DNA of 64,000 nucleotides from Nitrospira sp. (GTDB lineage: Bacteria; Nitrospirota; Nitrospiria; Nitrospirales; Nitrospiraceae), in NCBI GenBank assembly GCA_029194665.1, contig JARFXO010000006.1:310001-374000 (forward strand). Direction: 5' to 3'. Each line of letters begins with the position of its first letter. Position 1 is the stretch's first letter. Below the pieces are notes generated by a model, which did not search any database, had not been told where the DNA came from, and saw only the letters and a program-made list of their open reading frames with translations. Position numbers and translations under genes: made by a program. Positions 48,623-57,235 of the stretch are shown here, in pieces.

Positions 48623-48745
48623 ATGAAGCCTTTGATCGATAAGCAACTGTTTATCATCATTGCCAGTATCGTAATCCTTGGGTGGGGAACCGAGATATTG
48701 CTGAGTGATCTGCTCCAGCATGTCGTTCCTTTGCTCAATCCTTGA
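48623..48745 (+). CDS. Possible 40-aa single-helix membrane protein
   Basis: ATG 48623 opens 40 codons reading 'MKPLIDKQLFIIIASIVIL' followed by a short polar end 'SDLLQHVVPLLNP'. One good transmembrane helix is predicted. There is no strong ribosome site and I recognise no family, so it may be chance; the composition is however very protein-like. It overlaps the PPGK fragment region on the other strand only at its edge. Confidence 0.35.
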   Translation: MKPLIDKQLFIIIASIVILGWGTEILLSDLLQHVVPLLNP

Positions 48746-48798
48746 GAGACGAACGTCCCGACGTGTGAAGAGTGCCTCGATGGTGTGTACAGAAAACG

Positions 48799-48984
48799 TT
48801 AGGGCTGTTTCTCGGTAATGGTTAGTGCGCCCTGAGCATCTACCTCAATTCGCTTATCTGGGTTCGCCTGGACTGCGGGGATCACCGTCGCGTCCATATA
48901 CTCCGGCAGGTTCCTAGGGGATTGAAGAGCATCGAGGAATTCGCGATGGAATTTCAGTTGCCCGCTCTGTCCCTTGCTCATCAT
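48799..48984 (-). CDS. Small hypothetical protein, 61 aa
   Basis: A 61-residue soluble protein, 'FHREFLDALQSPRNLPEYMD' followed by 'PDKRIEVDAQGALTITEKQP'. AGGAAG lies just before the double ATG. It looks like a real small protein, but I do not recognise it. It lies 74 bp downstream of the DUF5989 gene on the same strand and may be cotranscribed. Confidence 0.5.
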   Translation of the reverse strand: MMSKGQSGQLKFHREFLDALQSPRNLPEYMDATVIPAVQANPDKRIEVDAQGALTITEKQP

Positions 48985-49058
48985 GTTCTTCCTGTGGTGG
49001 CATCCGCCTATGACTCAGGAGCGCGCGCCATTCGATGCTCATTTGTGCCAATCGGCCG

Positions 49059-49208
49059 CTAGAACAGGGTATAGATGAACGGCGCGACCGCAGAGCCTTG
49101 AGTCAAGACGATCAACATACCGAACAACAATAGAACGACCAGAATCGGGAGCAACCAGAATTTCTTACGCTCTTTCATAAACGCCCACAATTCTCTGATA
49201 AATCCCAC
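49059..49208 (-). CDS. DUF5989 family small membrane protein
   Basis: A 49-residue protein with the DUF5989 pattern: 'ELWAFMKERKKFWLLPILVV' then 'LLLFGMLIVLTQGSAVAPFI' and a short YTLF end. It has one transmembrane helix. The long frame begins far upstream, but GTG 49208 has AAAGGAAA at a good distance and yields the usual family length. In other genomes these proteins neighbour SxtJ-type membrane proteins and carbamoyltransferases or glycan genes; here the divergent neighbour is an ATP-grasp of the TupA type. Confidence 0.75.
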   Translation of the reverse strand: MGFIRELWAFMKERKKFWLLPILVVLLLFGMLIVLTQGSAVAPFIYTLF

Positions 49209-49473
49209 GATGGTTTTCCTTTCATAGCCTAGGGCAGCCGCCATACTCCCAACTGTGCACACTGCCCTGATCTGAGGGTGTTGGTTTGCACACAAGTCAA
49301 CAGAACGCCATAGTTATAACGCCCCCTCTTTGGGGGATATGGGAACAGTCACTCATATATTAAAAGACAGGGACTATAAATACTGTTTCGATTCTCCCAG
49401 TTCATTCAATGGTTTAGTGGCACATAAGAAATGGTCGTTCTTGTCTCACGTTGCAATCCGTAAGGAGCATGAC

Positions 49474-50424
49474 ATGGAACAAGCTGTCTCACCGACGGAT
49501 CTTATAGGTTTTCGATCCAGACTACGGGACACACCGCTGCATGATCTTGTTAGCCATTATCGGACTATCAAACGTCGGGTGCGGCGGCGATCCGAAGGCG
49601 AGGCCTTCCTGTTGCGCCGATATGCCCGTATCCATGGCAAACCGCTCAACCTGACCAATCCCCAAACCTATACGGAAAAACTGTTCTGGCGCATGATTAG
49701 CTGGAATCGAGGAGACATGCCCCCTCGGTTTACGCATCTGACGGATAAGTATGCGGTGCGAGCCCATGTGGCAAGTACCGTGGGTGATCAACATTTGATC
49801 AAGCTCTTATGGCACGGGACCGATCCTCGTGCGATCCCGTTTGATCGGCTGCCGACCGAATACGTCATCAAGCCGAACCACGCCGCCGGACAAGTGATCA
49901 TTGTCAAAGGACGGGCGGACCGAGACGAGATCATCCGGACCGTCTCAGGCTGGTTGGCGAGCAATTATTATTGGCAGGATCGCGAGTTTCAATATTACGG
50001 CATCAAACCTCAGATTGTCGTTGAGGAATACCTGCAAGATCAGAATAGCACTCCCCCCTTCGACTATAAGTTCCACTGTTTCAACGGCGTGCCACAGCAT
50101 ATTCTGGTGCGCAATCATACCCACGACATCTGTCCCTATTTCGACACGACGTGGAAGCTCCTCGACTTCTCCGATAAGGTCGGTGCAATCCAACCATGGG
50201 TGCCGAAGCCGGTCAATCTGGAAGAGATGCTCGCACTGGCTGCGAAGCTCTCAGCCGGGTTCGGGTATGTCCGTGTCGATTTATACAATGTGAAGGGAGG
50301 AGTTTATTTTGGCGAGTTCACCTTTACGCCTGCCGCAGGCATCCTCAAATATACTCCTGAAAGTTGGGATTTGAAGCATGGGGAGCACTGGGATTTGTCA
50401 TTGGATGCAAACGCAAAAACGTGA
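49474..50424 (+). CDS. ATP-grasp protein of the TupA type (polysaccharide-linked)
   Basis: A 316-residue ATP-grasp family protein (ATPgrasp_TupA). Signatures: 'NLTNPQTYTEKLFWRMISWN', 'FTHLTDKYAVRAHVASTVGD', 'EYVIKPNHAAGQVIIVKGRA', 'IVVEEYLQDQNSTPPFDYKF' and 'YVRVDLYNVKGGVYFGEFTF', the latter two holding Mg-ATP acidic residues. Relatives are found in teichuronopeptide and capsule/LPS gene clusters and are thought to form amide links. ATG 49474 has AAGGAG at 6 bases; the frame is open back to 49330 without a good start. It precedes the peroxidase gene by 50 bp, possibly cotranscribed. Confidence 0.85.
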   Translation: MEQAVSPTDLIGFRSRLRDTPLHDLVSHYRTIKRRVRRRSEGEAFLLRRYARIHGKPLNLTNPQTYTEKLFWRMISWNRGDMPPRFTHLTDKYAVRAHVASTVGDQHLIKLLWHGTDPRAIPFDRLPTEYVIKPNHAAGQVIIVKGRADRDEIIRTVSGWLASNYYWQDREFQYYGIKPQIVVEEYLQDQNSTPPFDYKFHCFNGVPQHILVRNHTHDICPYFDTTWKLLDFSDKVGAIQPWVPKPVNLEEMLALAAKLSAGFGYVRVDLYNVKGGVYFGEFTFTPAAGILKYTPESWDLKHGEHWDLSLDANAKT

Positions 50425-50474
50425 TCTGACAGAGTGGCAAGAAAGCCGGTTTTGGAATGTACTGGGAGGAGCTG

Positions 50475-52109
50475 ATGCGCGTTCGGGCAGCATATTTTAT
50501 TGTGCTCGGCCTTGTCGGTCTTTTATCTTGCAATGCCGAACAGGCAGCCGACAACCCATCGCAGGACAACACCCCGCCTGCGCCCAGCCCGACCCCTCTT
50601 CCCCCAACTCCTCCTGCCTCGACCCCTCCTCCTCCTACTCCTCCTGCCGCTCCTGAGAATGTCTACAGCCGCATGTTTCCAGAGTTGCCGCCTTTCGCGC
50701 CCCCGACCGATGAAGCCCGGGAACAGGCGAAACAGCTCGGGGTGAAAGGAGGCCTCCTCGATGCTCGGGACGGCCAGACCAACGCGATCAATCCCGACAA
50801 TCCTAATATGACCAAGGGGGTCACCTTCTTTGGTCAGTTTCTGGATCACGATCTCACGCTTGCCTTGAGGGCGCCGCTGCTCGAGCAAACGGATCCCAGA
50901 CGGACGACGAATTTTCGCACCGCTGCGTTCGATCTTGACAGCGTGTACGGAAACGGTCCAGACGGATCGCCTGAGCTGTACGAAACCAATTCGGGCGACA
51001 TCAAATTCCGCATCGAGGCCATCCTTGGATCGGAGCAAGTTTCCAGGAAAGGCGCGGTACGGTTCGACCTCCCGCGCGATCCCAACAACCACGCGATTAT
51101 CCCAGACAGCCGCAACGACGAAAATGTCGTCATCGGTCAATTCCACCTGGCGATGCTGCGCTTTCACAACGCCGTGGTCGATCAGCTGCGCGCGGATCCG
51201 GCGCAAGCCAATCGTTCGGCCCGAGAGCGATTCAACGAGGCGCGCCGTCTGGTGACATGGCACTACCAATGGATCATCCTTCACGAATATTTGCCGTTGA
51301 CGATCGGGCAAGAACAGGTGGATGAGATTTTGCAGAACGGGCCGCGCTTCTACAGGCCCCTCGACCGGACACAAGATGCCCGCTTCCGCAACTCGAGAGG
51401 CGATCTGTTGATCCCGGTGGAGTTTGCCGTGGCCGCATACCGGTTCGGCCATTCGCAAGCTCGTCCAAGTTATCTGTTGAATTTCGGCCCGGATGCAGGG
51501 ACGCCACTCATTCTGTCCCTCTTCGATGATACAGCCGATCCGAACGATCCCGATCCTAATGACCTGCGCGGTGGCAAACGGGCTCCACGTCGGTTCGTCG
51601 ACTGGCAGAGTTTCTTCAAGTTCGACACCAACTTCGGGCTCAACAAAAAGATCGACACCAAACTGTCGAGTCCGCTCATGCAGCTCCCCGGGTCACGCGC
51701 ACCGGCGCCCGGGATGCCGTCTGACGGAGTTCAGTCGCTGGCCTCTCGGAATCTCATGCGGCATGTCAATTTTGGAATCCCCTCAGGGCAAGCGATTGCC
51801 CAAGTGATGGGCGCTCCGGTGCTGACTGCCGAACAACTTGCCGAACTGGCCCCTTTCAACATGGACGAAAGCACCCCACTCTGGTATTACATCCTGAAGG
51901 AGGCGGAAATACTTGAGAATGGCTTGCGCCTGGGGCCGGTCGGAGGCCGAATCGTCGGGGAGGTGTTCATCGGCTTACTGCAAGCCGATACGAACACCTT
52001 TTTGGGCGACGATAAGAACTTTAAGCCGACCTTGCCGTCGGCTACACCTGGAGAGTTCGAGATCACCGATTTGCTGAATTTCGCCGGCGTGGTTCATCCG
52101 CTCAACTAG
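50475..52109 (+). CDS. Lipoprotein haem peroxidase of the animal-peroxidase (peroxidase-cyclooxygenase) superfamily
   Basis: A 544-residue exported enzyme. Signal peptide with lipobox LLSC at about residue 19, then a Pro-rich linker ('PPAPSPTPLPPTPPAST...') to about residue 60. The catalytic domain has the distal His in 'FFGQFLDHDLTLAL' (the Asp would link haem), the Arg region 'NENVVIGQFHLAMLRFHNAV', and the proximal His in 'FAVAAYRFGHSQARPSY'. GGAGGAG precedes ATG 50475. Bacterial members oxidise halides or phenolics. The nearby ATP-grasp gene gives no functional link. The lipid anchor and Pro-rich spacer suggest the enzyme stands off the membrane. Confidence 0.9.
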   Translation: MRVRAAYFIVLGLVGLLSCNAEQAADNPSQDNTPPAPSPTPLPPTPPASTPPPPTPPAAPENVYSRMFPELPPFAPPTDEAREQAKQLGVKGGLLDARDGQTNAINPDNPNMTKGVTFFGQFLDHDLTLALRAPLLEQTDPRRTTNFRTAAFDLDSVYGNGPDGSPELYETNSGDIKFRIEAILGSEQVSRKGAVRFDLPRDPNNHAIIPDSRNDENVVIGQFHLAMLRFHNAVVDQLRADPAQANRSARERFNEARRLVTWHYQWIILHEYLPLTIGQEQVDEILQNGPRFYRPLDRTQDARFRNSRGDLLIPVEFAVAAYRFGHSQARPSYLLNFGPDAGTPLILSLFDDTADPNDPDPNDLRGGKRAPRRFVDWQSFFKFDTNFGLNKKIDTKLSSPLMQLPGSRAPAPGMPSDGVQSLASRNLMRHVNFGIPSGQAIAQVMGAPVLTAEQLAELAPFNMDESTPLWYYILKEAEILENGLRLGPVGGRIVGEVFIGLLQADTNTFLGDDKNFKPTLPSATPGEFEITDLLNFAGVVHPLN

Positions 52110-52345
52110 CTCGGCCACATCGCCGTCGACCGCCACCGGGCACTGGATCATCCGCTGGGCACGATACCAACCTGCTCGATCGACTCGCCCTTGGAGATGG
52201 AAGTCGTCCAGATCGACCATCCAGGCTATTCCAACCTGACTTCGTGCGTCGTTTTTCCTTCATAGACGCCATAGTCCCATTCGAGCAGGTCATCGGTCAC
52301 TTCGACCTCTTGGCCATACCCGGCCAGCCGGCAGGTCTCGCTCGC
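52110..52345 (-). pseudogene. Histidine phosphatase (phosphoglycerate mutase-like) gene remnant
   Basis: The minus strand from about 52340 reads 'ASETCRLAGYGQEVEVTDDL' and 'LEWDYGVYEGKTTHEVRLE', then TAG, then 'PGWSIWTTSISKGESIEQVG'. This is the middle of a SixA/PhoE-type histidine phosphatase ('EWDYG.YEG.TT', 'PGW..W....GES...V'). After a frameshift it continues 'RAQRMIQ...VDGDVAEL'. The catalytic RHG start and the last third are missing. The 5' part is cut off where the GNAT gene ends. Confidence 0.75.
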
Positions 52346-52939
52346 TCATGCATCTTCGGCAGATGGCTTACTCGCCGCTACATTTCCATCTTCGGATCTC
52401 ACATCAAACGCCAGAATGTGATACTGCTTCCCCGAGAGGACAAACTCCCCGACATGAGCCATCCCGAACCCATCCACGTGGACATGAAGGGAATGGGGAT
52501 TATCCTCGGCAACAAAGGCGACACCGATGTCATACCGCCCGGCGACTTCCCGTTGCAATGTTTCGTACAGTCCGCGGAGGAGTCCTCGGCCGCGGTAGGC
52601 CCGATCGATGCAAACCGGTCCATAGATGAACACACGGGAGGACGCGAGCGATCGGCCGTGATGGTCGATTGCATCGAATCGCTGCATCATGGCGGCGAGT
52701 AGAGGGAATGGTCGATTGAGCTTACAGGAGGAGGCGCAGAGGTAACCGACCAGGCGTCCTTCGATGGCGGCTATGATGATTCCGACATCGCCCGTCATCT
52801 CCTCGAGTTGTTGACGCGTAAACTTCACCGACAAAAAGCCATCCCGGCGTTCCGCATCCTTCAGATTACCGATGAAGTTTGCCGCCTGCACATCGAGAAT
52901 GGCCGGTATGTCCTCCAACTTCGCCCGTCTGAGTTCCAT
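52346..52939 (-). CDS. GNAT-family N-acetyltransferase
   Basis: A 197-residue acetyltransferase. The GNAT core is 'MELRRAKLEDIPAILDVQAA' at the start, 'IIIAAIEGRLVGYLCASS' as strands 2-3, and the acetyl-CoA loop 'YGPVCIDRAYRGRGLLRGLY' (R-x-x-G-x-G/A form), then 'AFVAEDNPHSLHVHVDGFGM' and 'EFVLSGKQYHILAFDV'. The substrate is unknown. The ribosome site is weak. It replaces or adjoins the histidine phosphatase remnant at its 3' side. Confidence 0.85.
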   Translation of the reverse strand: MELRRAKLEDIPAILDVQAANFIGNLKDAERRDGFLSVKFTRQQLEEMTGDVGIIIAAIEGRLVGYLCASSCKLNRPFPLLAAMMQRFDAIDHHGRSLASSRVFIYGPVCIDRAYRGRGLLRGLYETLQREVAGRYDIGVAFVAEDNPHSLHVHVDGFGMAHVGEFVLSGKQYHILAFDVRSEDGNVAASKPSAEDA

Positions 52940-52973
52940 GGCCTTTACCCGATCACGACAGGCCAGCAGCCGA

Positions 52974-53660
52974 TCACTTCGTTCGATCCTTACAACGTCG
53001 CAGTGACGAAAAATCGTGATTGAGCAAATCCCCGATGCAGTCGATGGTCACGTCCGCCTGTGGGAAACGAGCCAACAGTTGCCGGTCCAACGTATAGTGG
53101 CCCTGACGGGGAAACACGGTGGTCACGCGTGAGCCCCATCTTGTCTTCACGTCCGAGAGAATACGGAGCTTGTCGTCAATCAACACATAATGCCCGGCTG
53201 GGTAGCGCTGCTCCACATCGTCCAGCTCCCGTTCCTTGTGAATGTAAATCAACACACGCCCTTGTACGGCTTTGAATAGGCCGGAACGTTCGACCTTTCT
53301 TGGCTGAAACACCACGTCACCGTCCGAGAGGATCACCGCAGGGCCCCAGCGCGTGGCATGTTCGATCACCGCAAGTGCACTCGGATACAGCCGGTCGGCG
53401 AACGGATAATTGATCAGAAAATGAGAGACCGTCAACAAATGCGGGTCCCTGGGGTACTCGGCACGATACCGTTGAAGGGCACCTAGATAATCCGCATAGC
53501 CCAACTCGACCCGCAACTGTTCGAAGATCGTCCAATATCGTTTCCGACGTTCAGGGCCGACTTCGCACTCAAGATATTGTTGCAAGTCCTCGGTTACCCG
53601 ATCGTTGTCCAGCAACGTGTTGTCCACGTCGAAGAGGAAGACGATGTCTGTCGGCGACAT
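52974..53660 (-). CDS. HAD-superfamily hydrolase
   Basis: A 228-residue phosphatase-like HAD protein. Motif I 'FLFDVDNTLLDNDRVTEDLQ' (nucleophile Asp, second Asp changed to the D-x-D-N form), motif II 'AVILSDGDVVFQPRKVERSG', motif IV 'GHYVLIDDKLRILSDVK'. A helical cap lies between motifs I and II. The frame begins at a GTG at 53684; ATG 53660 with GGAG upstream is preferred. It lies 77 bp after the glucose-6-phosphate dehydrogenase gene and may belong to that unit, but its substrate is unknown. Confidence 0.85.
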   Translation of the reverse strand: MSPTDIVFLFDVDNTLLDNDRVTEDLQQYLECEVGPERRKRYWTIFEQLRVELGYADYLGALQRYRAEYPRDPHLLTVSHFLINYPFADRLYPSALAVIEHATRWGPAVILSDGDVVFQPRKVERSGLFKAVQGRVLIYIHKERELDDVEQRYPAGHYVLIDDKLRILSDVKTRWGSRVTTVFPRQGHYTLDRQLLARFPQADVTIDCIGDLLNHDFSSLRRCKDRTK

Positions 53661-53737
53661 AGAACGCACTTCTCCATCAATCACGCAATCACGCTCAACA
53701 TCCTACTATGCCTCGTCTCTGGAACCGTTTCGATCGC

Positions 53738-55114
53738 TCAGGGGTCTATCATCGGGTTATGCCAACCGCCGTCTCCGATGAACTGATCCGCTTCCTTGGG
53801 CCCCCAGGTGTTCGGCTCATAGTCGAATAACGGAGTCGCGATGCCCAGGATCGGCTCTACGGCACGCCACGCGGCTTCTACGCCGTCTTCTCGCCCGAAG
53901 AGCGTGAGGTCACCTTTGACGGCGTCTCCGAGAAGACGTTCATAGGGATCCATCTCGTCGCCGGAACAATGACGCGCGATCAACTCGATCCGTTCTCCCG
54001 TCATGAGCTCCCCGGGAACCTTCGCCTTGGTGCCGAGGGCGATCAGTACGTCGGGGTTGAGCCGAAAACGAAAGTGGTTCGGCAGCGGCCCTTCGGTTTC
54101 GTCCAACACGGGGCAGGGCGGTCGCTTGAACTCCACGAGGACCTCGGTGGCGGTCACGGGCAAACACTTGCCGGCCCGTACATAAAACGGCACGCCCGCC
54201 CAGCGGTCGCTCTCGATATAGAACCGGAGCGCCGCAAACGTTTCGATCTGCGAATCAGACGCGACGCCTTCTTCGCGGCGATACCCGCGGAACTGACCCC
54301 GCACGACATCCGACGGATTGAGCGGCCGAATCGTCTTGAGAACCTTGACCCGCTCATCCCGAATCGACTTATGATCGCTCCCGGCCGGTTGCTCCATGGT
54401 CAACGACGCGATCACCATCAACATGTGGTTCTGCGCCACATCCCGAATCGCCCCCGTTTCCTCATAGAAGCGGCCGCGGCCCGCCACGCCGAAGCGTTCG
54501 GCCATCGTGATCTGCACTCGTTCAACGTGGTGACGGTTCCACCCGGCTTCAAGGAATGGATTCGCGAAACGGAAGTAGATGAGGTTCTGGACCGGCTCCT
54601 TTCCGAGGTAGTGGTCGATCCGGAAGACGGCTTGCTCAGGGAAGTGGGCACGAAGCGTGCGATTGAGCGCCTGAGCGGAAGCCAGGTCGCGACCGAAGGG
54701 CTTCTCGACCACCACACGCGCGCTCCTCAGACACCCGGCCTGCGCCAGCCCTTCGATCGCGGTGGAGAACATACTCGGAGGGATGGCCAAATAGCACAGA
54801 GGGTGTTCGGCGCTTCCGAGTTCTTTGCGCAATCGTTCGAACGTCGCCTTGTCGCGATAATCGCCGCAGACATACCGGAGCAGCCCCGACAACTTCACGA
54901 AGGCCTGCTCATCCAGCCCACCGTGCTCTGTGAGACTCTCGCGGACCCGGCTCCTTAATTGTTCCAGATTCCACTCAGTCTTCGCGACTCCAATGACCGG
55001 CATCTCAAGATGGCCGCGCCGCGCCATGGCCTGCAGGGCCGGAAAGATCTTCTTGTACGCAAGATCGCCGCTGGCCCCGAAGAAGACGATCGCGTCGGAC
55101 TTCGCCATGACCAT
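53738..55114 (-). CDS. zwf: Glucose-6-phosphate 1-dehydrogenase
   Basis: First enzyme of the oxidative pentose phosphate pathway: glucose-6-phosphate + NAD(P)+ to 6-phosphogluconolactone. 458 residues, slightly shorter than E. coli Zwf. 'VFFGASGDLAYKKIFPALQA' binds the coenzyme, 'FRIDHYLGKEPVQNLIYFRF' is the active-site signature, and 'PFYVRAGKCLPVTATEVLVE' belongs to the substrate site. AAGGAAGG precedes the ATG. No gnd or pgl gene is adjacent. It fits the sugar-processing genes at 57.8-64 kb. Confidence 0.95.
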   Translation of the reverse strand: MVMAKSDAIVFFGASGDLAYKKIFPALQAMARRGHLEMPVIGVAKTEWNLEQLRSRVRESLTEHGGLDEQAFVKLSGLLRYVCGDYRDKATFERLRKELGSAEHPLCYLAIPPSMFSTAIEGLAQAGCLRSARVVVEKPFGRDLASAQALNRTLRAHFPEQAVFRIDHYLGKEPVQNLIYFRFANPFLEAGWNRHHVERVQITMAERFGVAGRGRFYEETGAIRDVAQNHMLMVIASLTMEQPAGSDHKSIRDERVKVLKTIRPLNPSDVVRGQFRGYRREEGVASDSQIETFAALRFYIESDRWAGVPFYVRAGKCLPVTATEVLVEFKRPPCPVLDETEGPLPNHFRFRLNPDVLIALGTKAKVPGELMTGERIELIARHCSGDEMDPYERLLGDAVKGDLTLFGREDGVEAAWRAVEPILGIATPLFDYEPNTWGPKEADQFIGDGGWHNPMIDP

Positions 55115-55217
55115 CGCTCACCTTCCTTATCGACAAGAGCAATATCGGCTCACCGCAACAGCTCAACGAACTCCTCGATGCGTCTGGTGGAATGGCCGAT
55201 CATGAAGCATGGACGCT

Positions 55218-55445
55218 TCACATGTCGCCTTTGTCATCTGCGAGTTCAAGGACGCGGCCCTTATGGGCCGCGATATGATCGGTCTTATCGCTTTTGATTT
55301 CATATTGAGGATCGGTTTCTGAAGCGTGACGGACATGGCCCTTGTAGCTAAAATCCTTGCTGTGGATGGCAATGATGGTTCCCGAGACCCGGCCCGCCTC
55401 GGAGTTCCAAGTTACATGGTCACCGATCCTGAACCTCCTAGCCAT
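55218..55445 (-). CDS. DUF2945 (HVA1/TUDOR-like) protein
   Basis: A 75-residue protein covering the DUF2945 domain: 'FRIGDHVTWNSEAGRVSGTI', 'DFSYKGHVRHASETDPQYEI', 'KSDKTDHIAAHKGRVLE'. The fold is a small beta-barrel related to TUDOR domains; function unknown. It starts 16 bp after the Rieske oxidoreductase gene, so the two are likely cotranscribed. GGGGG stands near the ATG. Confidence 0.88.
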   Translation of the reverse strand: MARRFRIGDHVTWNSEAGRVSGTIIAIHSKDFSYKGHVRHASETDPQYEIKSDKTDHIAAHKGRVLELADDKGDM

Positions 55446-55461
55446 CTTGCATCCCCCTCAT

Positions 55462-56994
55462 TCACGCCGGTAGCACCTCCTGCTCGAACGCGACCTCAGC
55501 TCGGAGACTATCCAGATCACGCCCGACGGTCGCGACAGCAAGCCGCTTGTTGTTTCGCCAATAGGTGACCGCGCAGTCATGCGCTGCGGGATCACCGTCG
55601 ATCTCCACGCAATCCCATTGCTCTGCATGACCTACATAATTGATGCGTGTATCATAGTGCTGGCTCCAGAAGAACGGCACCGCCGCAAACCGTTGCCGTT
55701 GCCCAAGGATATTCCGCGCGACAACGACACCTTGACGCTCCGCGACCACCCAATGTTCCACACGAATGTGGTCTCCCATCCTCTGGTCCGGCCAGCGGGC
55801 AATATCGCCGGCGGCGTAGATGTTCGGGACATTCGTTTGCAGAAATCCATCGACGACGACTCCTCGATCCACTGTGAGGCCTGCTTCCTTGGCCACGGTC
55901 ACCTCCGGGCGAACTCCGATGCCCGTCACCACCAGATCTGCGGCCAATTCCTTACCAGTCGATAGCTTGACGCGATCCGGTTCAATCTTGGTGATGGTGG
56001 CGCCGAGATGAAAAACGACCCCATGAGATTCATGAAGCGCCCTCACCATATCCCCGAGCGCCGCGCCGAGGATGCGTTCCATGGGACGTGCCTCTGGGGC
56101 GACAACCTGTACCTCCAATCCGCGCGCTCGTAATGATGCCGCGACTTCAAGACCTATGAAGCTCGCGCCGACCACGACGCAGCGATGCGCCGTCCCTATT
56201 CGGTCAATCAGGGCATCGCAGTCTGCCAAGGTACGGAGCACGCTCACGTGTGGCAAGGTGGCGCCCGGAACCGCGAGCCGGATGGGTTCGGCGCCTGTGG
56301 CGAGCAGCAAGGCACCATAGGTCACCCGACTGCCATCTGAGAGAGTGAGGGCCCTTTGCGCGGGATCGAGCTTGATGACGCGGCTCTCACATCGCACATC
56401 GATGCGATGCTCCTCGTAGAACGCCGGAGACCGTAGAGGGATCCACTCGGGCTGCGCAGTCCCGGCGAGGTAATCCTTCGACAAATTCGGCCGATCATAC
56501 GGCAATGCCCGATCAGCGCTCAACATCGTCACAGACCCCTGATAGCCGTCCTGACGCAACGTCTGGGCCGCGGCGTATCCGGCTGCGCCGCCTCCGACGA
56601 TCACGACTGATTCAGGAAGCCCTGCGGCCGCCAATTTTGGTGGTCGTGCTGTCGGCAATGTTTCGCGCACGAGGGCGCGGCCGTCCCGCCGCTCTACAAG
56701 CCAGCATTTCAGATCATTGAGCGCGGGCGGCCGAACAACCTGGCCTGTGCGGACATTGAAACAGGCATGGTGCCACGGACACCGGATCGTACCATCGACC
56801 AGCAGTCCGCTACCCAGCGGCGCCCCATAATGTGTGCATATCGCGCCGACAGCAAACAGCTCGCCGCCCTGACGCACGAGCAGAGCCGGCTCGCCACCAA
56901 CATGGCCTGCCACCATACCACCGTCGCCGACATCCGCTAGCGACACCCCCTCAGTGAAATCGGGGCCAGTCTGTGATGGTGACTGTTCGGCCAT
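55462..56994 (-). CDS. Rieske [2Fe-2S] domain fused to AIF-like FAD/NAD oxidoreductase
   Basis: A 510-residue redox enzyme. Residues 10-110 hold a Rieske domain with ligands Cys/His in 'AICTHYGAPLGSG' and 'CPWHHACFNVRTG'. Residues 125-420 are the FAD/NAD module ('VVIVGGGAAGYAAAQTLRQD', 'RCVVVGASFIGLEVAASLRA', 'NIYAAGDIARWPD'), and the end is the reductase C-terminal domain. This is the layout of AIFM3-like proteins and of ferredoxin reductases for oxygenases. AAGGAG precedes the ATG. No oxygenase gene is close, so its partner is unknown. Confidence 0.92.
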   Translation of the reverse strand: MAEQSPSQTGPDFTEGVSLADVGDGGMVAGHVGGEPALLVRQGGELFAVGAICTHYGAPLGSGLLVDGTIRCPWHHACFNVRTGQVVRPPALNDLKCWLVERRDGRALVRETLPTARPPKLAAAGLPESVVIVGGGAAGYAAAQTLRQDGYQGSVTMLSADRALPYDRPNLSKDYLAGTAQPEWIPLRSPAFYEEHRIDVRCESRVIKLDPAQRALTLSDGSRVTYGALLLATGAEPIRLAVPGATLPHVSVLRTLADCDALIDRIGTAHRCVVVGASFIGLEVAASLRARGLEVQVVAPEARPMERILGAALGDMVRALHESHGVVFHLGATITKIEPDRVKLSTGKELAADLVVTGIGVRPEVTVAKEAGLTVDRGVVVDGFLQTNVPNIYAAGDIARWPDQRMGDHIRVEHWVVAERQGVVVARNILGQRQRFAAVPFFWSQHYDTRINYVGHAEQWDCVEIDGDPAAHDCAVTYWRNNKRLAVATVGRDLDSLRAEVAFEQEVLPA

Positions 56995-57235
56995 TACATT
57001 TCTCCTTGATCATGCAAATCGTCGCTCACGTGCCTTGCTCGGTCGTTTGTCGATGTCATATGTCAGCATCACGTTCAAACTTCGGATCAGGTCAGTTGGT
57101 GGGTCCGGCACCAGTGCCGACGAGTTTCCCGCGCACACAGTTGACCAGAGACGTGCCACGCTTCATCACCAGCGGTCATACCGACAGCGCACTGACGAAG
57201 ATGTGCGTTCCCTGAGTTTGACCTCCGGTGGCCGG

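Noticed and set aside
56995-57235. Short minus-strand frame 'MKRGTSLVNCVRGKLVGTG...' before the BON gene region
   Set aside because: Only 24 codons, no ribosome site and no known family; not enough to call a gene.
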